This document shows positions 59,301-64,000 of a DNA stretch of 64,000 nt, piece by piece. The notes beneath the pieces are model-generated. The model was not told the DNA's origin, did not search any database, and saw nothing but the letters and a program-made list of their open reading frames with translations. The stretch is from assembly GCA_007922225.1 (NCBI GenBank), contig ML679956.1:17023049-17087048 (forward strand), read 5' to 3'. Both the position numbers and the translations under genes were made by a program. Origin of the DNA: Emydura subglobosa (Eukaryota > Chordata > Testudines > Chelidae). Within the stretch, counting starts at the first letter, position 1; every line of letters begins with the position of its first letter.

Positions 59301-62300
59301 AAGTCCTCAAGAAATACAAGAAAATACTTTCTCCCTTCAAGCAGGTATGTATATTGGGCCTGATTTTCTACTGCCTTGCACTTTGTATAGTTATTTACAC
59401 CTGTGCAAAGTGGGACACAGTGTTATCAGATCAGAATGGTATAATTTTACATTCACTTTGTAGAGGAGGAGAATCAGATCAGGTATGAGGTTTTTTTAAA
59501 TGTACAATATCAATGTATTTCTCATCACAAAATGAAGGAAGAAGTATTCAACATCTCAATTAGTGTTTCTGTTTTAAACTCCTGTATTAACTCAAGAATA
59601 TTTTAATTCCGTTATTAAAGTTTTACCTCATATCCAACTTTATTGTACGAGGTCACTCATAAATGGGTTTGGAAGTATTAGATTTTTGTCAGTGCTCAAA
59701 GAAAAAGCGTGCGCCTGACATGAGAATCTGTCTGGGACGTATTTCTGGTGTACTTTTTGTGACTGCTTCCTCAATATCCCTAATGTAAATCAATGGGAGG
59801 AAGGCACCTAATTTGCTTTGGTGCCTTTGTAAATCCTGTTAGGCATCTATCTGAATCTTTAGGCACCTAAGTACCTTTATGAATTTGGCCCTGAATATTT
59901 ATAAATGATTTTTCATTCTAGCTTGTTCTGCTGCAATTACTGAATTGGTGCTCAATGACACTAATGCTCACCAAGTAGTACAGGTAGGAAGACTTTATTC
60001 AGTTAAGGTAAGGTGTTTAAGTCTATCACTTTCATATGTCTCGTTTGTTTACTTGTGTCTCCTTATGCATTTTTACCGGTAGTTTATAAATCTCGTACTC
60101 ATAGACATTAAGGCCAGAAAGGACCATCATGATCATCTAGTCTGACCTCATGCATATCGCAGGCCCCAGAACCTCACTGTAGTAAGCCCATAACCTCTGG
60201 CATTGTCTTTCACACCTAGGGCTCTTCTTCCATCCTGGTCTGATCTCCCAGCCAGTCCTCCCAGCTCTCCTTCACTGAGACTCTGATGTCCTGTCCCAAA
60301 CATAGGCAGGGTTTTCCACCCCTACATCAGCCTCCTATTCATTGGACATTATTCGCCAAGCTCCCTTTGGTGTCATGATCGTGCATGACCCTTTTTCTTT
60401 TTGGTCCCATAAATGTCCACCAGCATAACTACAACTCCCTGGGCCCCTTTTTAGTGCAGCTGCCTTCTGTTCTGTATATGGAATTGCCTGATTCTCGTCA
60501 GGTGGGGCTCATTCTGTAATCAGAGTTGTTTTAGCTCCAGGCTCTACAGCCCACAGGGTAAGCCTCCTGTTACACTCACCTTTGGTAAATTTCTTACTTT
60601 GTCTAAAGAAGTCATATGAAGATGGAATAAAGCAGCTTCAGTTGTACATCCAGCTCAGAAGTCATCCTGCAATTGCAGGGGAGGACAACCAAAGGCATGC
60701 AGCCACAATGCACTCCTTATTGCCCTTCTGAACAGAAGTACAGTATATGCCCCCAGCAAGTGCATGCTGCTGACTACAGCATACATACTAGCTTGGACCT
60801 GCCCATAACTGGGAGATAACACCTCACTGGGAGATAACAATACCTAGATGTTATATAGCACTTTTCATCCATAGATTTCAAAGCACTGGACAGAGCACAT
60901 TGGTGCACATGCCACCCACTTAAACACTATGGGCCTGCTTCTGCTGAAGTCAAGTACAAAACTCTCATTGTCTTCAACAAGAGCAGGATAATACCCTATG
61001 AAGGGATCCTACTCTGCTGCTAATGTGGTTACCAGTATTGAACAAGAATGCAAAATGCATATGTTTGTAGACATTTGGCTTATTAACTCTCATTATCACA
61101 TAACTAATCTTTAGGCAAAACTCATTAAAAAGCTGGCTGGGAAACCTGTCCAATATTGCTGCATTGTAGTGTATAAGTCGTATTGCTCAGATTTGAGTTT
61201 CTTTTGGTTAACAACTGTCAGCTCATAAATCTATTTCCTGGTTTTTTGACACATTCAGAATAGAAAATAAAAATTGTTGTAGAATTGGCTGACACACAAA
61301 TTGTAAAGCTCATGAATATTCTGGCATTTCAGCTCTGGAGATGTGGATTTTAACAAGTGACATCATTTAGCTGGTTAGAATTTATGGTTCGAAAAATGAT
61401 TTTAATTAGTGGATGAATCTCATGCACAGCCCCCAGATGCTCCAACTCAGTGTAAATACTCAGAAGTTAACGCCAAATAAAAAATTAATAGCCATCTATT
61501 ATATAGTAAATTTTAAGTCAAGACCATGAACAATAAATTAGTGAAATCATCAATATGTTCACTTTAAACCCAAACAGAGGCATAAAGGGAATAGAGGGAA
61601 GGAAAGTTCTTAGTACAGGCACAGGGTGTTGGAATACTTTAGGACGGTGCCTACTCGGGAAGAGGAGTGGAAAAGAGTCTGAAAAAAATTAACTCCTTGT
61701 GTAGCTTAAGCACTAGAGTTGTAGAAACAACATAGTTTAGGGAACCATTTTTATCTGAACCACATGTGCTTAAGTGTGTGGTACTCGGTGTGTTGGTCAC
61801 CGGTGTTTATCAGTGTAGGCCGCGTGCGTGTGTCCCTGTGTAGATGCTGTCCTAGCTCTGGCCAGGAAACTAAGACGTCTCTCACGATCGAATGAGTCGA
61901 TACGACCACAGATTAGCTGAGTAACGAAGGCGCCCAAGCGAGGTTTATTGCATGCGGCACAATGAGAAATGACTTAGAGTATCTCTGGGTCAGTTTCATA
62001 TTGGCGGCGTTACAATGGTCTCGGCCCAACGGCGGGACTTTCCATTATCCCCTAGACCGGACACCGGTATTCCCTCTGACATCCTCTTTTATACACTGTT
62101 ACATACACTTTCGGTCTGCCCCCTTTCACGTAGGTAGTTGCCACCCTCCTGACGTAGTCTAATACCACCTTTTTTCGTTGATTGGCTGATTTGGGCACCG
62201 CCACTCCATGTATCATTTCTACCCATCAAAGTGTCATTTCAGAGAGTTAGTATCTTGGTACCTCTTATACCCACTACATATTTTAGTAATATTTTGGCAG

Positions 62301-63049
62301 TCTTACAACCTTGCAGAATCAGCACTTTCCTATACCAGTCTCAGTTAACTTGAGTGACCCCTTATACTTGTGTTCACTCGGCTTTTTCCATTTAGGCCTT
62401 AGCCTGTTTTACAGGCCTTAAGCTCTCACTTCTTACTACAAAGTGGAGTTCATTTTTTTGTTTTCGTTAGAGATCACCTGTTTGTCAGATTAAATTTTAA
62501 AAACAGTTCAACTCTTTATTATTGGTGGGTTTTTTTCCTGAACTTTCAACATGATTTTCACAGAATCAGACTGGGGACATAGATATATTTCCAAAACTAT
62601 CACATAGGGTTTTACTCCAGTTCAGGGCTTTTTTGGTGCATAAATCTCTGATCATGACATTCCAAATGCATGGTGGATGATGGGAGTTTGTGGTGCAATC
62701 CCTTTGACTTCAGTGTGGCACAACACATCTTCAGGGTCCATCTGCAAAGGTGCAAGGGCAGGATCAGTTTACAATGAATGTATTGATAGTTTTACTCTCC
62801 TGTGCATTTCACCGATCTTTCCTTAAAACTTAGTGTATAATAGATGGCTAAGAACTTTTAAAATGGACATTAACTTCTGAATTGTTTACATAAAGTAACA
62901 TTTAATTTTGTTTGCACCTTCTGTACTATAGCAGCACTAACACTGATGACTCTCCTTTGTTTCTTTTCCAGGAAAATGGGGTATATATAATAGCTAAACT
63001 GATTTTACCAAACAAACAAAGGAATGCAGTAAAAGCTAATTTATTACAG
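29292..63049 (+). CDS. NEK10: NEK10 5' part of gene: fourteen coding exons, spliced span
   Basis: NIMA-related Ser/Thr kinase of multiciliated cells, involved in motile-cilium function. The fourteen exons join without frame conflict to 438 codons, from MPDQDQKVK to NLLQ. The sequence follows human NEK10: RDYSDLKRLRSLLN, SKHAQHKLFQEIFTAL, then repeated helical armadillo-type segments (LVNLLGARDSNVLLGALLAL; LLRLLCAKSQVKEQVKLYEG; PILLSLLHSDHLKLLWSVVW; IWGGIKQLLHILQG). The protein-kinase domain and C-terminus lie beyond the right edge. The upstream gene is SLC4A7 on the same strand, as in mammals. The span includes introns; exons are listed separately. Confidence 0.95.
29736..29796 (+). CDS. NEK10: NEK10 coding exon 2
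   Basis: TATCCTAG acceptor and GTATTT donor. It encodes DYSDLKRLRSLLNVQSSKQQ after completing the split Arg codon. Confidence 0.93.
29797..31482. other. NEK10 intron 2
   Basis: 1.7 kb of AT-rich intron with no recognisable exon or classified repeat. The minus-strand open frames (up to 96 codons) have no support. Confidence 0.65.
31483..31616 (+). CDS. NEK10: NEK10 coding exon 3
   Basis: ATTGCAG acceptor and GTAAAG donor. It encodes LPAINFETAQNSMTKSEQY, a low-complexity stretch, then SRGQWQESTEAVELENF, matching human NEK10 in order. It ends in a split Ser codon. Confidence 0.93.
31617..33403. other. NEK10 intron 3
   Basis: 1.8 kb. It holds an old LINE-like fragment at about 32780-32880 and an A15-G11 homopolymer pair at 33092-33117. 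Otherwise no feature. Confidence 0.65.
33092..33117. repeat. Poly-A followed by poly-G tract
   Basis: Fifteen A then eleven G, directly abutting. It may be the tail of a lost retroposon, or an assembly-sensitive homopolymer. Confidence 0.85.
33404..33502 (+). CDS. NEK10: NEK10 coding exon 4
   Basis: CCCACAG acceptor and GTAAGA donor, 99 bases. It encodes VNYRNERNFSKHAQHKLFQE then IFTALVKNRLIC, with split codons at both ends. The next exon is almost 10 kb away, beyond the DIRS insertion. Confidence 0.94.
33503..34910. other. NEK10 intron 4, left part
   Basis: 1.4 kb before the MITE/DIRS cluster. It includes an imperfect palindromic repeat at about 34622-34910 (GGCCAGATTTACAAAGGCAT against ACCTTTGTAAGTCTGGCCCT). 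That repeat continues after the insertion at about 41867. No exon seen. Confidence 0.65.
34622..34836. repeat. Imperfect palindromic dispersed repeat
   Basis: GGCCAGATTTACAAAGGCAT at the left pairs with ACCTTTGTAAGTCTGGCC at the right. The central AAAGTCAATGGGAGTTAGGC is a phrase common to old sauropsid repeats. A similar piece lies at about 59775-59895. Confidence 0.55.
35077..35300 (-). repeat. DIRS 3' inverted terminal repeat (left)
   Basis: From AAAACAGGGTTACTTACC to about TTCTTTCTGCCG. From TTGCTCATATCC onward it is the inverted copy of 41557-41745. The first 40 or so bases are specific to this end, as usual for DIRS. Confidence 0.88.
35323..35422 (-). repeat. DIRS internal complementary region (ICR)
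   Basis: Positions 35323-35382 are the reverse complement of the left outer end (35077-35139). Positions 35383-35422 match the reverse complement of the right outer end (41707-41746). Both ends are thus joined head to tail in one 100-bp block between the recombinase stop and the 3' terminal repeat. In DIRS1 models this block templates completion of the ends and circularisation. Confidence 0.9.
35456..36652 (-). CDS. DIRS tyrosine recombinase
   Basis: 398 codons counted from a Met at 36652. The same frame stays open upstream to 37486, but there it is the shadow of the RT frame. The N-terminal core-binding part includes YRAKWKRFTYWAQSRGILPL and LASLRVHLAAISAFH. The catalytic part has the first Arg in TSARRVSELRAL, the HxxR motif in TAHSTRAQATSAAF, and the Trp/His and nucleophile Tyr in ATWSSVHTFTSHYAI. 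All expected catalytic residues are present. It would insert the circular DNA intermediate without target duplication. It overlaps the end of the RT frame, as usual for DIRS elements. Confidence 0.92.
   Translation of the reverse strand: MAEAALVQYAARPLHRHTDPAPETLRSPFPGTGSPAPPRPGLPPPDGMEAPWLTEGERACSAQVQSVLLGSRKPSTQVVYRAKWKRFTYWAQSRGILPLDSTMQAILDYLLHLKTQGLALASLRVHLAAISAFHCPVEGRSIFSHPMSIRFLKGIERLFPQVREPPPLWDLNLVLTILTGPLFEPMATCPLLVLSWKVAFLVAITSARRVSELRALTSDPPYMVFYKDKVRLRPHPAFLPKVVSQFHYNQDIFLPVFFPKPHGSEEERRWHSLDVRRALAFYIDRTRPFRKSTQLFVAVADRMKGSPVSTQCISSWITTCIRTCYERAKVPLPGPITAHSTRAQATSAAFLERVPLQDICRAATWSSVHTFTSHYAIVQQAREDAAVGRAVLRRASRH
36634..38637 (-). CDS. DIRS reverse transcriptase / RNase H / methyltransferase-like protein
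   Basis: 667 codons. The RT part has GFYSRYFLIPKAKGGLRPIL, DLKDAYFHVSI, LPFGLSSAPRVFTK and the catalytic YLDDWLL. RNase H follows with LITDASDTGWGAH, NIRELRAV, LTDNTATMFYINRHGG and VRNDEADRLSR. The C-terminal PHLDLFATLQNRKCPLFCSL to YAFPPIPLLPKVLLKIK block is the methyltransferase-like region typical of DIRS. The frame ends at TAG (36634-36636), but after it stays open for about 46 more codons to TAA at 36493, so the stop looks like a late mutation. The N-terminus overlaps the gag frame by about 200 bases; the true start is not clear. Confidence 0.92.
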   Translation of the reverse strand: MYLRPRDARANNSLRGSSRQLRGCPPVHHNPGELGTGLDKLTAETAQALPRALSQGHVKLTSALFDGTLESGTSAIPTALVADQDHTLPFRDRLRPFLREWQGITSDRWVLSVVRRGYALQLSAFPPDSPPTPSLFRDPSHEQLLLQEVRSLLHLGAVEEVPPTERGRGFYSRYFLIPKAKGGLRPILDLRRLNKFIRRLKFHMVSLASIIPTLDPGDWYAALDLKDAYFHVSILPGHRRFLRFMVAGGHYQFAALPFGLSSAPRVFTKCIAVVAAYLRRKGVQIFPYLDDWLLRGRSRLHVTNSLALTCATCNRLGLLINEQKSTLTPVQRIEFIGATLDAVQARAFLPQPRFLAMTTIISELQRFPTTTARRCLQLLGHMAACTYMVRLARLRLIPLQGWLASVYAPARHSLGKVVTVPPQVLASLNWWTDPRQVMEGVPFADMVPSVTLITDASDTGWGAHMSHDLSTQGRWSIQDRMLHINIRELRAVLLACKVFLRFLKGRVVQVLTDNTATMFYINRHGGARSSTLCHEALQLWDLAVRYDFHLVASHLPGVRNDEADRLSRSFLPRHEWSLHGEVTAFLFRKWGVPHLDLFATLQNRKCPLFCSLRGREQNSISDAFLIDWSGPLLYAFPPIPLLPKVLLKIKRDRADVILVTPAWPRQH
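38441..39277 (-). CDS. DIRS gag, C-terminal part (after a frameshift)
   Basis: 278 codons in a different frame from the upstream gag part. It has RPIWETPASIAPTSKTAERK, YYVPQQGFEYLFNHPTPGTL, LDLFGRKVYSTAALQLRIAN and a Gln/Pro/Arg-rich tail. These are recognisable DIRS gag segments. It opens at a GTG, and the frame is also open a little upstream without an ATG. So it is the continuation of the 39286-41394 frame after a single shift near 39290-39310, not a separate gene. Confidence 0.8.
   Translation of the reverse strand: MHDRVLRLVRPIWETPASIAPTSKTAERKYYVPQQGFEYLFNHPTPGTLVVDAVNQRERQGAQANTPKNKEYKKLDLFGRKVYSTAALQLRIANHQALLGRYNLNLWSSLQRFTSALPQDLALDFTTLLQEGSTVGGATLQSASDATDAAGRAMASGIVMRRSSWLQSSGLSTEVQQAIQDLPFDGSGLFSDKTDSKLHALKDSRATLRTLGLYVPEATRRQGKQQPQRQQQTAPRLPPRPPQPRRAWDRFRQTNRRDRPGPAKGSQSGPRKINKRPF
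39286..41394 (-). CDS. DIRS gag, N-terminal part with zinc motif and Ser/Arg-rich region
   Basis: 702 codons from the ATG at 41394. The first 45 residues hold paired Cys/His (CAACGKVFSVSDPHDRCLRC, then LGEQHRKDKCRICKAF), the DIRS gag zinc-binding motif. Residues of about 70-640 are low complexity: Pro/Ser, then long Ser/Arg stretches (SRSRSASGQRGSRARSWS; RYRYRSRSPTHSPTRR) like RS domains of splicing factors. The end is acidic (LRELSEEEDPIFGFRPLRDL). It stops at 39286-39288, where a frameshift separates it from the rest of gag. The high GC and CpG content contrasts with the flanking intron. Confidence 0.88.
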   Translation of the reverse strand: MPGSTGFKSCAACGKVFSVSDPHDRCLRCLGEQHRKDKCRICKAFKPRTQKDRDARLRAILMETALRPDSEPSRSPTAPSISSVRSAPSAPTATPSVPPKTAPKKKKRPAAVSMDSPLRPVQQGVIQEMPQPRAVEIVPAPASPRREPPPTPRGGGAPLQGPSTPEAFTAARALMALPTPPPPPRSRASGTASQGKPALGYSGGRSRRDSVSPPRWSGRGRATSSPPSSDRESSSSSKSRHRADSGGSRESSVSRLRSPEPQHRSTLRGKTRPKDPRHCSKSSSGSRHQPSPVPAKDRREHSPVRVPVPETQTRHRSRFPAVRRGSRSRSASGQRGSRARSWSRTPSQSRLSRRAPASQSPPVPRARDWYRHTRSRSSSPVHSAAPKKTPAHHRCSQSPVPRDSTRYRYRSRSPTHSPTRRTVPREDTAPRRRSESPAPKDRHYRRRSRSPTGSPVQHDQHRRVTQARSRSPPRAPAPGPSAPKASPVPHVSPERRYSRSPRRHTGKHCRKTRRFSSSSSGSPSRRHGKRRHRSSSSRSPSTAKGQRKRSRKSLSPAPASMAPYPALGPVPAWGQGPWQWPYWGPWPPQTLQGTGSLPSSSKPQPPPPPKSASQEERPQGDDQSSEYESDPMEGPSMGPLLQSSSSSPPDTTSRDRRTPLPDFKAHQEFLKRLAENLKIDLRELSEEEDPIFGFRPLRDLLE
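41557..41746 (-). repeat. DIRS 5' inverted terminal repeat (right)
   Basis: Inverted copy of the left terminal repeat, about 93 percent identical over the 150 bases compared by eye. It contains a TATATA stretch near 41590 (ACCCTATATACC), which may serve the element's promoter. It ends in CAACTCTCAAAGAGAGAAG. Confidence 0.88.
41867..43386. other. NEK10 intron 4, right part
   Basis: 1.5 kb after the insertion. The first 80 bases (TAAGTCACTTTTGAAAATGG) continue the old repeat found left of the MITE. The rest is unclassified AT-rich sequence with a short TAT-rich stretch near 42865. Confidence 0.65.
43387..43471 (+). CDS. NEK10: NEK10 coding exon 5
   Basis: CTCTTACAG acceptor. It encodes EWVNRAPSIHFLRVLICLRL then LMRDPCYQ after the split Arg codon. 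The donor is a weak GTTGGT; phase and the conserved continuation fix the boundary. Confidence 0.92.
43701..44186. mobile_element. Non-autonomous hAT element with 8-bp target duplication
   Basis: The left end is CAGGGATGGTCAAACTGTGG. The right end AAGTTTGGCCACTCCTG is its imperfect inverse. The 8-bp duplication TCATATAG lies at 43693-43700 and 44187-44194. The centre is a GC-rich array of diverged units of about 65-75 bases ('ttctgcccc..ggg..cttc'), which gives open frames on both strands without a recognisable protein. No transposase. Confidence 0.9.
44195..44605 (+). mobile_element. CR1 LINE 3' end, sense orientation
   Basis: It begins near TTTAATCTTGAGAAAAGAAG (protein phrase LFNLEKRRLRVDLI in broken frames, the end of CR1 ORF2), then the 3' UTR. 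It closes with TCACTTCCAGCCCTACATTT and 'ctatgatttta'. Truncated at the 5' side, where it abuts the hAT duplication. Confidence 0.82.
44891..44932 (+). CDS. NEK10: NEK10 coding exon 6 (42 bases)
   Basis: TTGTTCAG acceptor and GTAAAA donor. It encodes EVLHNLGGIENLAQ, 14 codons in phase 0 at both ends, matching the human segment EILHSLGGIENLAQ. Too short to show up as an isolated open frame. Confidence 0.93.
44933..50468. other. NEK10 intron 6
   Basis: 5.5 kb. The only classified repeat is a Tigger-like element (50097-50411). The stretch at about 48770-48890 has a diverged 'tgacttaggagcctaagtccc' repeat like that flanking the DIRS/MITE cluster. Open frames such as 47639-47953 have no recognisable domain or splice context. 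Confidence 0.65.
50097..50411. mobile_element. Tigger/pogo-like MITE
   Basis: The left end CAGTAGAACCTCGATTTTAT and right end GAAGTTCTACTG are inverted copies of the Tigger-type terminus. The inner part includes repeated 'tatgaa' phrases. No intact transposase. TA duplication is present only on the right side (mutated on the left). Confidence 0.7.
50469..50547 (+). CDS. NEK10: NEK10 coding exon 7
   Basis: CTTACAG acceptor and GTGAGT donor. It encodes YMETVANGYLGYGEEQHNVD then KLVNMT and one base of the next Tyr codon. Confidence 0.94.
50949..51016 (+). CDS. NEK10: NEK10 coding exon 8
   Basis: CATTTCAG acceptor and GTAAGT donor. It completes Tyr and encodes IFQKLSSVKGQREWIIASGA then HK. Confidence 0.94.
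51017..52469. other. NEK10 intron 8
   Basis: 1.45 kb. It contains a 286-bp MITE (51409-51694). The rest is AT-rich and unclassified. Confidence 0.65.
51409..51694. mobile_element. MITE with long terminal inverted repeats
   Basis: The left end GGGTATGTCTACACTGCAAT and the right end, which reverse-complements to GGGTATGTCTTCGCTGCAAT, are almost identical. Two further internal copies of TTTAATTGCAGTGTAGACA-type sequence occur (about 51491 and 51600), giving a four-part palindromic layout. No coding capacity. Confidence 0.85.
52470..52549 (+). CDS. NEK10: NEK10 coding exon 9
   Basis: TTTTCCAG acceptor and GTAAGT donor. It encodes TLVNLLGARDSNVLLGALLA then LTSLAE, an armadillo-type helix pair. 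Confidence 0.94.
52735..53690. repeat. Probable dispersed repeat (LTR-element-like), unclassified
   Basis: The text 'gccaatcctgtaataaactgtctaaaggttactaactaggaaaaataaatgagagttac', present around 53038-53096, resembles a repeat seen widely in turtle DNA. No clear ends, target duplication or coding part, so the family is left open. Confidence 0.35.
54730..55005. mobile_element. MITE of the 'gtctacact' type
   Basis: The left GAGCCTACGTTTACACTTG and right CAGCCTACACATAGCCTGAG ends are degraded inverses. The interior has paired GGAGATACGCAAGCTACTG / TAGTTTGCGTATCTCCC and a CGATTGAGCGGG / CCGCTCAATTG pair. Confidence 0.6.
56266..56352 (+). CDS. NEK10: NEK10 coding exon 10
   Basis: TTTGTAG acceptor and GTAGGA donor. 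It encodes PECREKISELAIVENLLVIL then REYDLLSK, with split Ser and Arg codons at the ends. Confidence 0.94.
56353..58156. other. NEK10 intron 10
   Basis: 1.8 kb. A stretch at about 57120-57600 is unusually open on both strands (up to 136 codons minus, 75 plus), but I recognise no protein in it. Whether it is a repeat could not be decided. No exon seen. Confidence 0.6.
58157..58381 (+). CDS. NEK10: NEK10 coding exon 11 (225 bases, armadillo region)
   Basis: TTTCTAG acceptor; donor GTAGGT at 58382. It encodes LTAELLRLLCAKSQVKEQVK, LYEGVPILLSLLHSDHLKLL, WSVVWILVQICEDPETSVEI and RIWGGIKQLLHILQ: three consecutive armadillo-type helical units. It is the largest exon in the window and strongly conserved with human. 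Confidence 0.96.
58382..59204. other. NEK10 intron 11
   Basis: 0.8 kb, AT-rich, with a short diverged 'gggcctgattttcaaaa' repeat piece near 58857. No other feature. Confidence 0.6.
59205..59344 (+). CDS. NEK10: NEK10 coding exon 12
   Basis: TTTTTCAAG acceptor and GTATGT donor. It encodes DRNLVSDRSSIGSLSSANAA, GRIQQLRLSEDLSPQEIQEN and TFSLQA. The Ser-rich stretch is a possible linker between armadillo units. Confidence 0.95.
59345..59921. other. NEK10 intron 12
   Basis: 0.58 kb. The end (about 59775-59895) is a diverged copy of the palindromic repeat at 34622 (GGCATCTATCTGAATCTTTA, TGAATTTGGCCCT). Confidence 0.6.
59922..59983 (+). CDS. NEK10: NEK10 coding exon 13
   Basis: CATTCTAG acceptor and GTAGGA donor. 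It completes Ala and encodes CSAAITELVLNDTNAHQVVQ. Confidence 0.94.
60099..60215 (-). mobile_element. CR1 LINE 3' UTR fragment
   Basis: TCATAGACATTAAGGCCAGA, then 'ggaccatcatgatcatctagtctgacctc', is the same CR1 tail text found at 23971 and 2113. The orientation places its 3' end at the left. Confidence 0.78.
61777..62440 (-). mobile_element. Solo LTR of an endogenous retrovirus
   Basis: 664 bases with TG...CA ends on the minus strand (TGTAGTAAGAAGTG ... GAGTACCACA), flanked by the 5-bp duplication AAGTG (61772-61776 and 62441-62445). On the minus strand a TATA box (GTATAAAAGAGG, about 62084-62095) is followed some 140 bases on by AATAAA (61944-61949), the expected U3-R-U5 order. No internal viral genes remain, so it arose by recombination between two LTRs. 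It lies antisense to NEK10. Confidence 0.88.
62972..63049 (+). CDS. NEK10: NEK10 coding exon 14 (last in window)
   Basis: TTTTCCAG acceptor and GTAATT donor, 26 codons in phase 0. It encodes ENGVYIIAKLILPNKQRNAV then KANLLQ. The next exon lies beyond the window; the open frame past the donor is intronic. Confidence 0.94.
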
Positions 63050-64000
63050 GTAATTCACTTTCATGCTGAAAGCTTTACACAATCCTTGGAAATTTATCTT
63101 ACGATTTTTGGTGTTTTAAGGTACAAAAGCAACTTTATTAACCACTTAATTAAAAAATACATGAAACAAGTGGCAGATGATTATACCACAGGAAAGTAAA
63201 AGTCAAATCATGACCTTATGTGTGGTGGTCTGCTATGAAACACATTATGGTTCTTGTGTCCTACATAGTATAGAAGAAAACAGATATTTACATGTGATGT
63301 AATCCCACTTTCCAGACAGTCCCTTTGTTATGCCTGTGGCTTTCACTGAAAGCTGATAAACACTTGACACAACAGTACTGATTTCAGTTTTTTTGTGTTG
63401 GGGCACCTTACTGTGACAGTTAAATGAAGTATAGCAAAACACAACATAAAGTAATGTAAACTTAAATGTAGGATGATCCATCTTTTTTTGCTAAAGATTT
63501 GATGGTTTTTGGGTTTGTTATGCAATTTCATATAAGTTTATTTGTTAGAATCAATCCAGGTTGGTAGTGACCAATAGTTGTTAACTATGTGGCAGCTATT
63601 CTGTGAGTTTGGTGTCTTTCTGATTTCTAATGAATAAGTGCCCATGTCAGTAAAACCACCACCATAACTCTTAGTAGAGAGGGAAAAACGCTGGAGAAGT
63701 GATTTGGGGAAGCTTCCATGACTGATGTACGCTGTATGTGCTCTTTATGGATTAACAGATGAGACTGCAATCTCCAAATATTAACTAGTGCCTTTCATCT
63801 GCACTAAAGTTTTTTTTATAATACTTCAATTAAATTAATTTAAAACTTTTTGTAACATTATCCTTTAAAGGAAATTAGAGCTGGAGAAAATTTTATATAT
63901 ATATGTGTGTATATATATATCTTTTAGTAAACTAACTTAATGCAGTTAGGCATTTGTTTAACAATAGCTTCAGCTGCATACATATTTTTAATTAGATTAA
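63050..64000. other. NEK10 intron 14 (continues past window)
   Basis: AT-rich intron without a recognised exon. A TA/TG dinucleotide stretch lies at about 63893-63920. Confidence 0.7.
63893..63920. repeat. TA/TG dinucleotide microsatellite
   Basis: TATATATATATATG followed by GTGTATATATATAT. Confidence 0.85.

Larger units (their letters stand above)
59984..62971. other. NEK10 intron 13
   Basis: 3 kb. It holds a CR1 tail at about 60099-60215 and a solo LTR at 61777-62440. The remainder is unclassified. Confidence 0.7.

Noticed and set aside
1..64000. CRISPR arrays, operons, tRNA or rRNA genes
   Set aside because: None were recognised. The window is vertebrate nuclear DNA, and repeated motifs are explained by transposons and microsatellites.

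Overview
The window is vertebrate nuclear DNA: AT-rich, with short coding exons spread through long introns, GT-AG splice sites, a CpG-island promoter and many interspersed repeats. The repeats (CR1 LINEs ending in ATAGAATC-like tails, DIRS, hAT elements and 'gtctacact' terminal-inverted-repeat MITEs) point to a non-avian sauropsid. A turtle is most likely; this is inferred from repeat style, not from a search.

Two neighbouring genes lie head to tail on the + strand. SLC4A7 (electroneutral Na+/HCO3- cotransporter NBCn1) contributes its last eight coding exons (1829-13677), encoding the C-terminal 359 residues: the last membrane segments, the acidic and lysine-rich cytosolic tail, an optional 36-residue cassette and the terminal ETSL PDZ ligand. 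A long AT-rich 3' UTR (13678 to about 18220) ends at an AATAAA. A CpG island (about 19030-20215) follows, holding a perfect RFX X-box. It is the likely promoter of NEK10, whose first fourteen coding exons (29292-63049) encode 438 N-terminal residues in one continuous frame. This is the armadillo-repeat region; the kinase domain lies beyond the window. The order SLC4A7-NEK10 on one strand matches the human locus.

The introns carry the mobile DNA. The main item is a 6.7-kb DIRS-type tyrosine-recombinase retrotransposon (about 35077-41746, minus strand) in the NEK10 intron between coding exons 4 and 5. It has inverted terminal repeats, a gag with a zinc motif and a long Ser/Arg-rich region, RT-RNase H-methyltransferase-like and tyrosine recombinase frames, and a 100-bp internal complementary region that is a composite of its two ends. 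One frameshift and one in-frame stop are visible. The DIRS sits inside a MITE, which itself sits inside an older repeat.

Other repeats: a degenerate 4-kb CR1 (23971-27960, minus), CR1 tails at 2113, 44195 and 60099, a 664-bp solo retroviral LTR with 5-bp target duplication (61777-62440), two hAT elements with 8-bp duplications (2209-2390; 43701-44186), a Tigger-like element, several MITEs, a MIR, a 300-bp near-perfect hairpin (6130-6430) and a degenerate minisatellite. No tRNA, rRNA or CRISPR was recognised.
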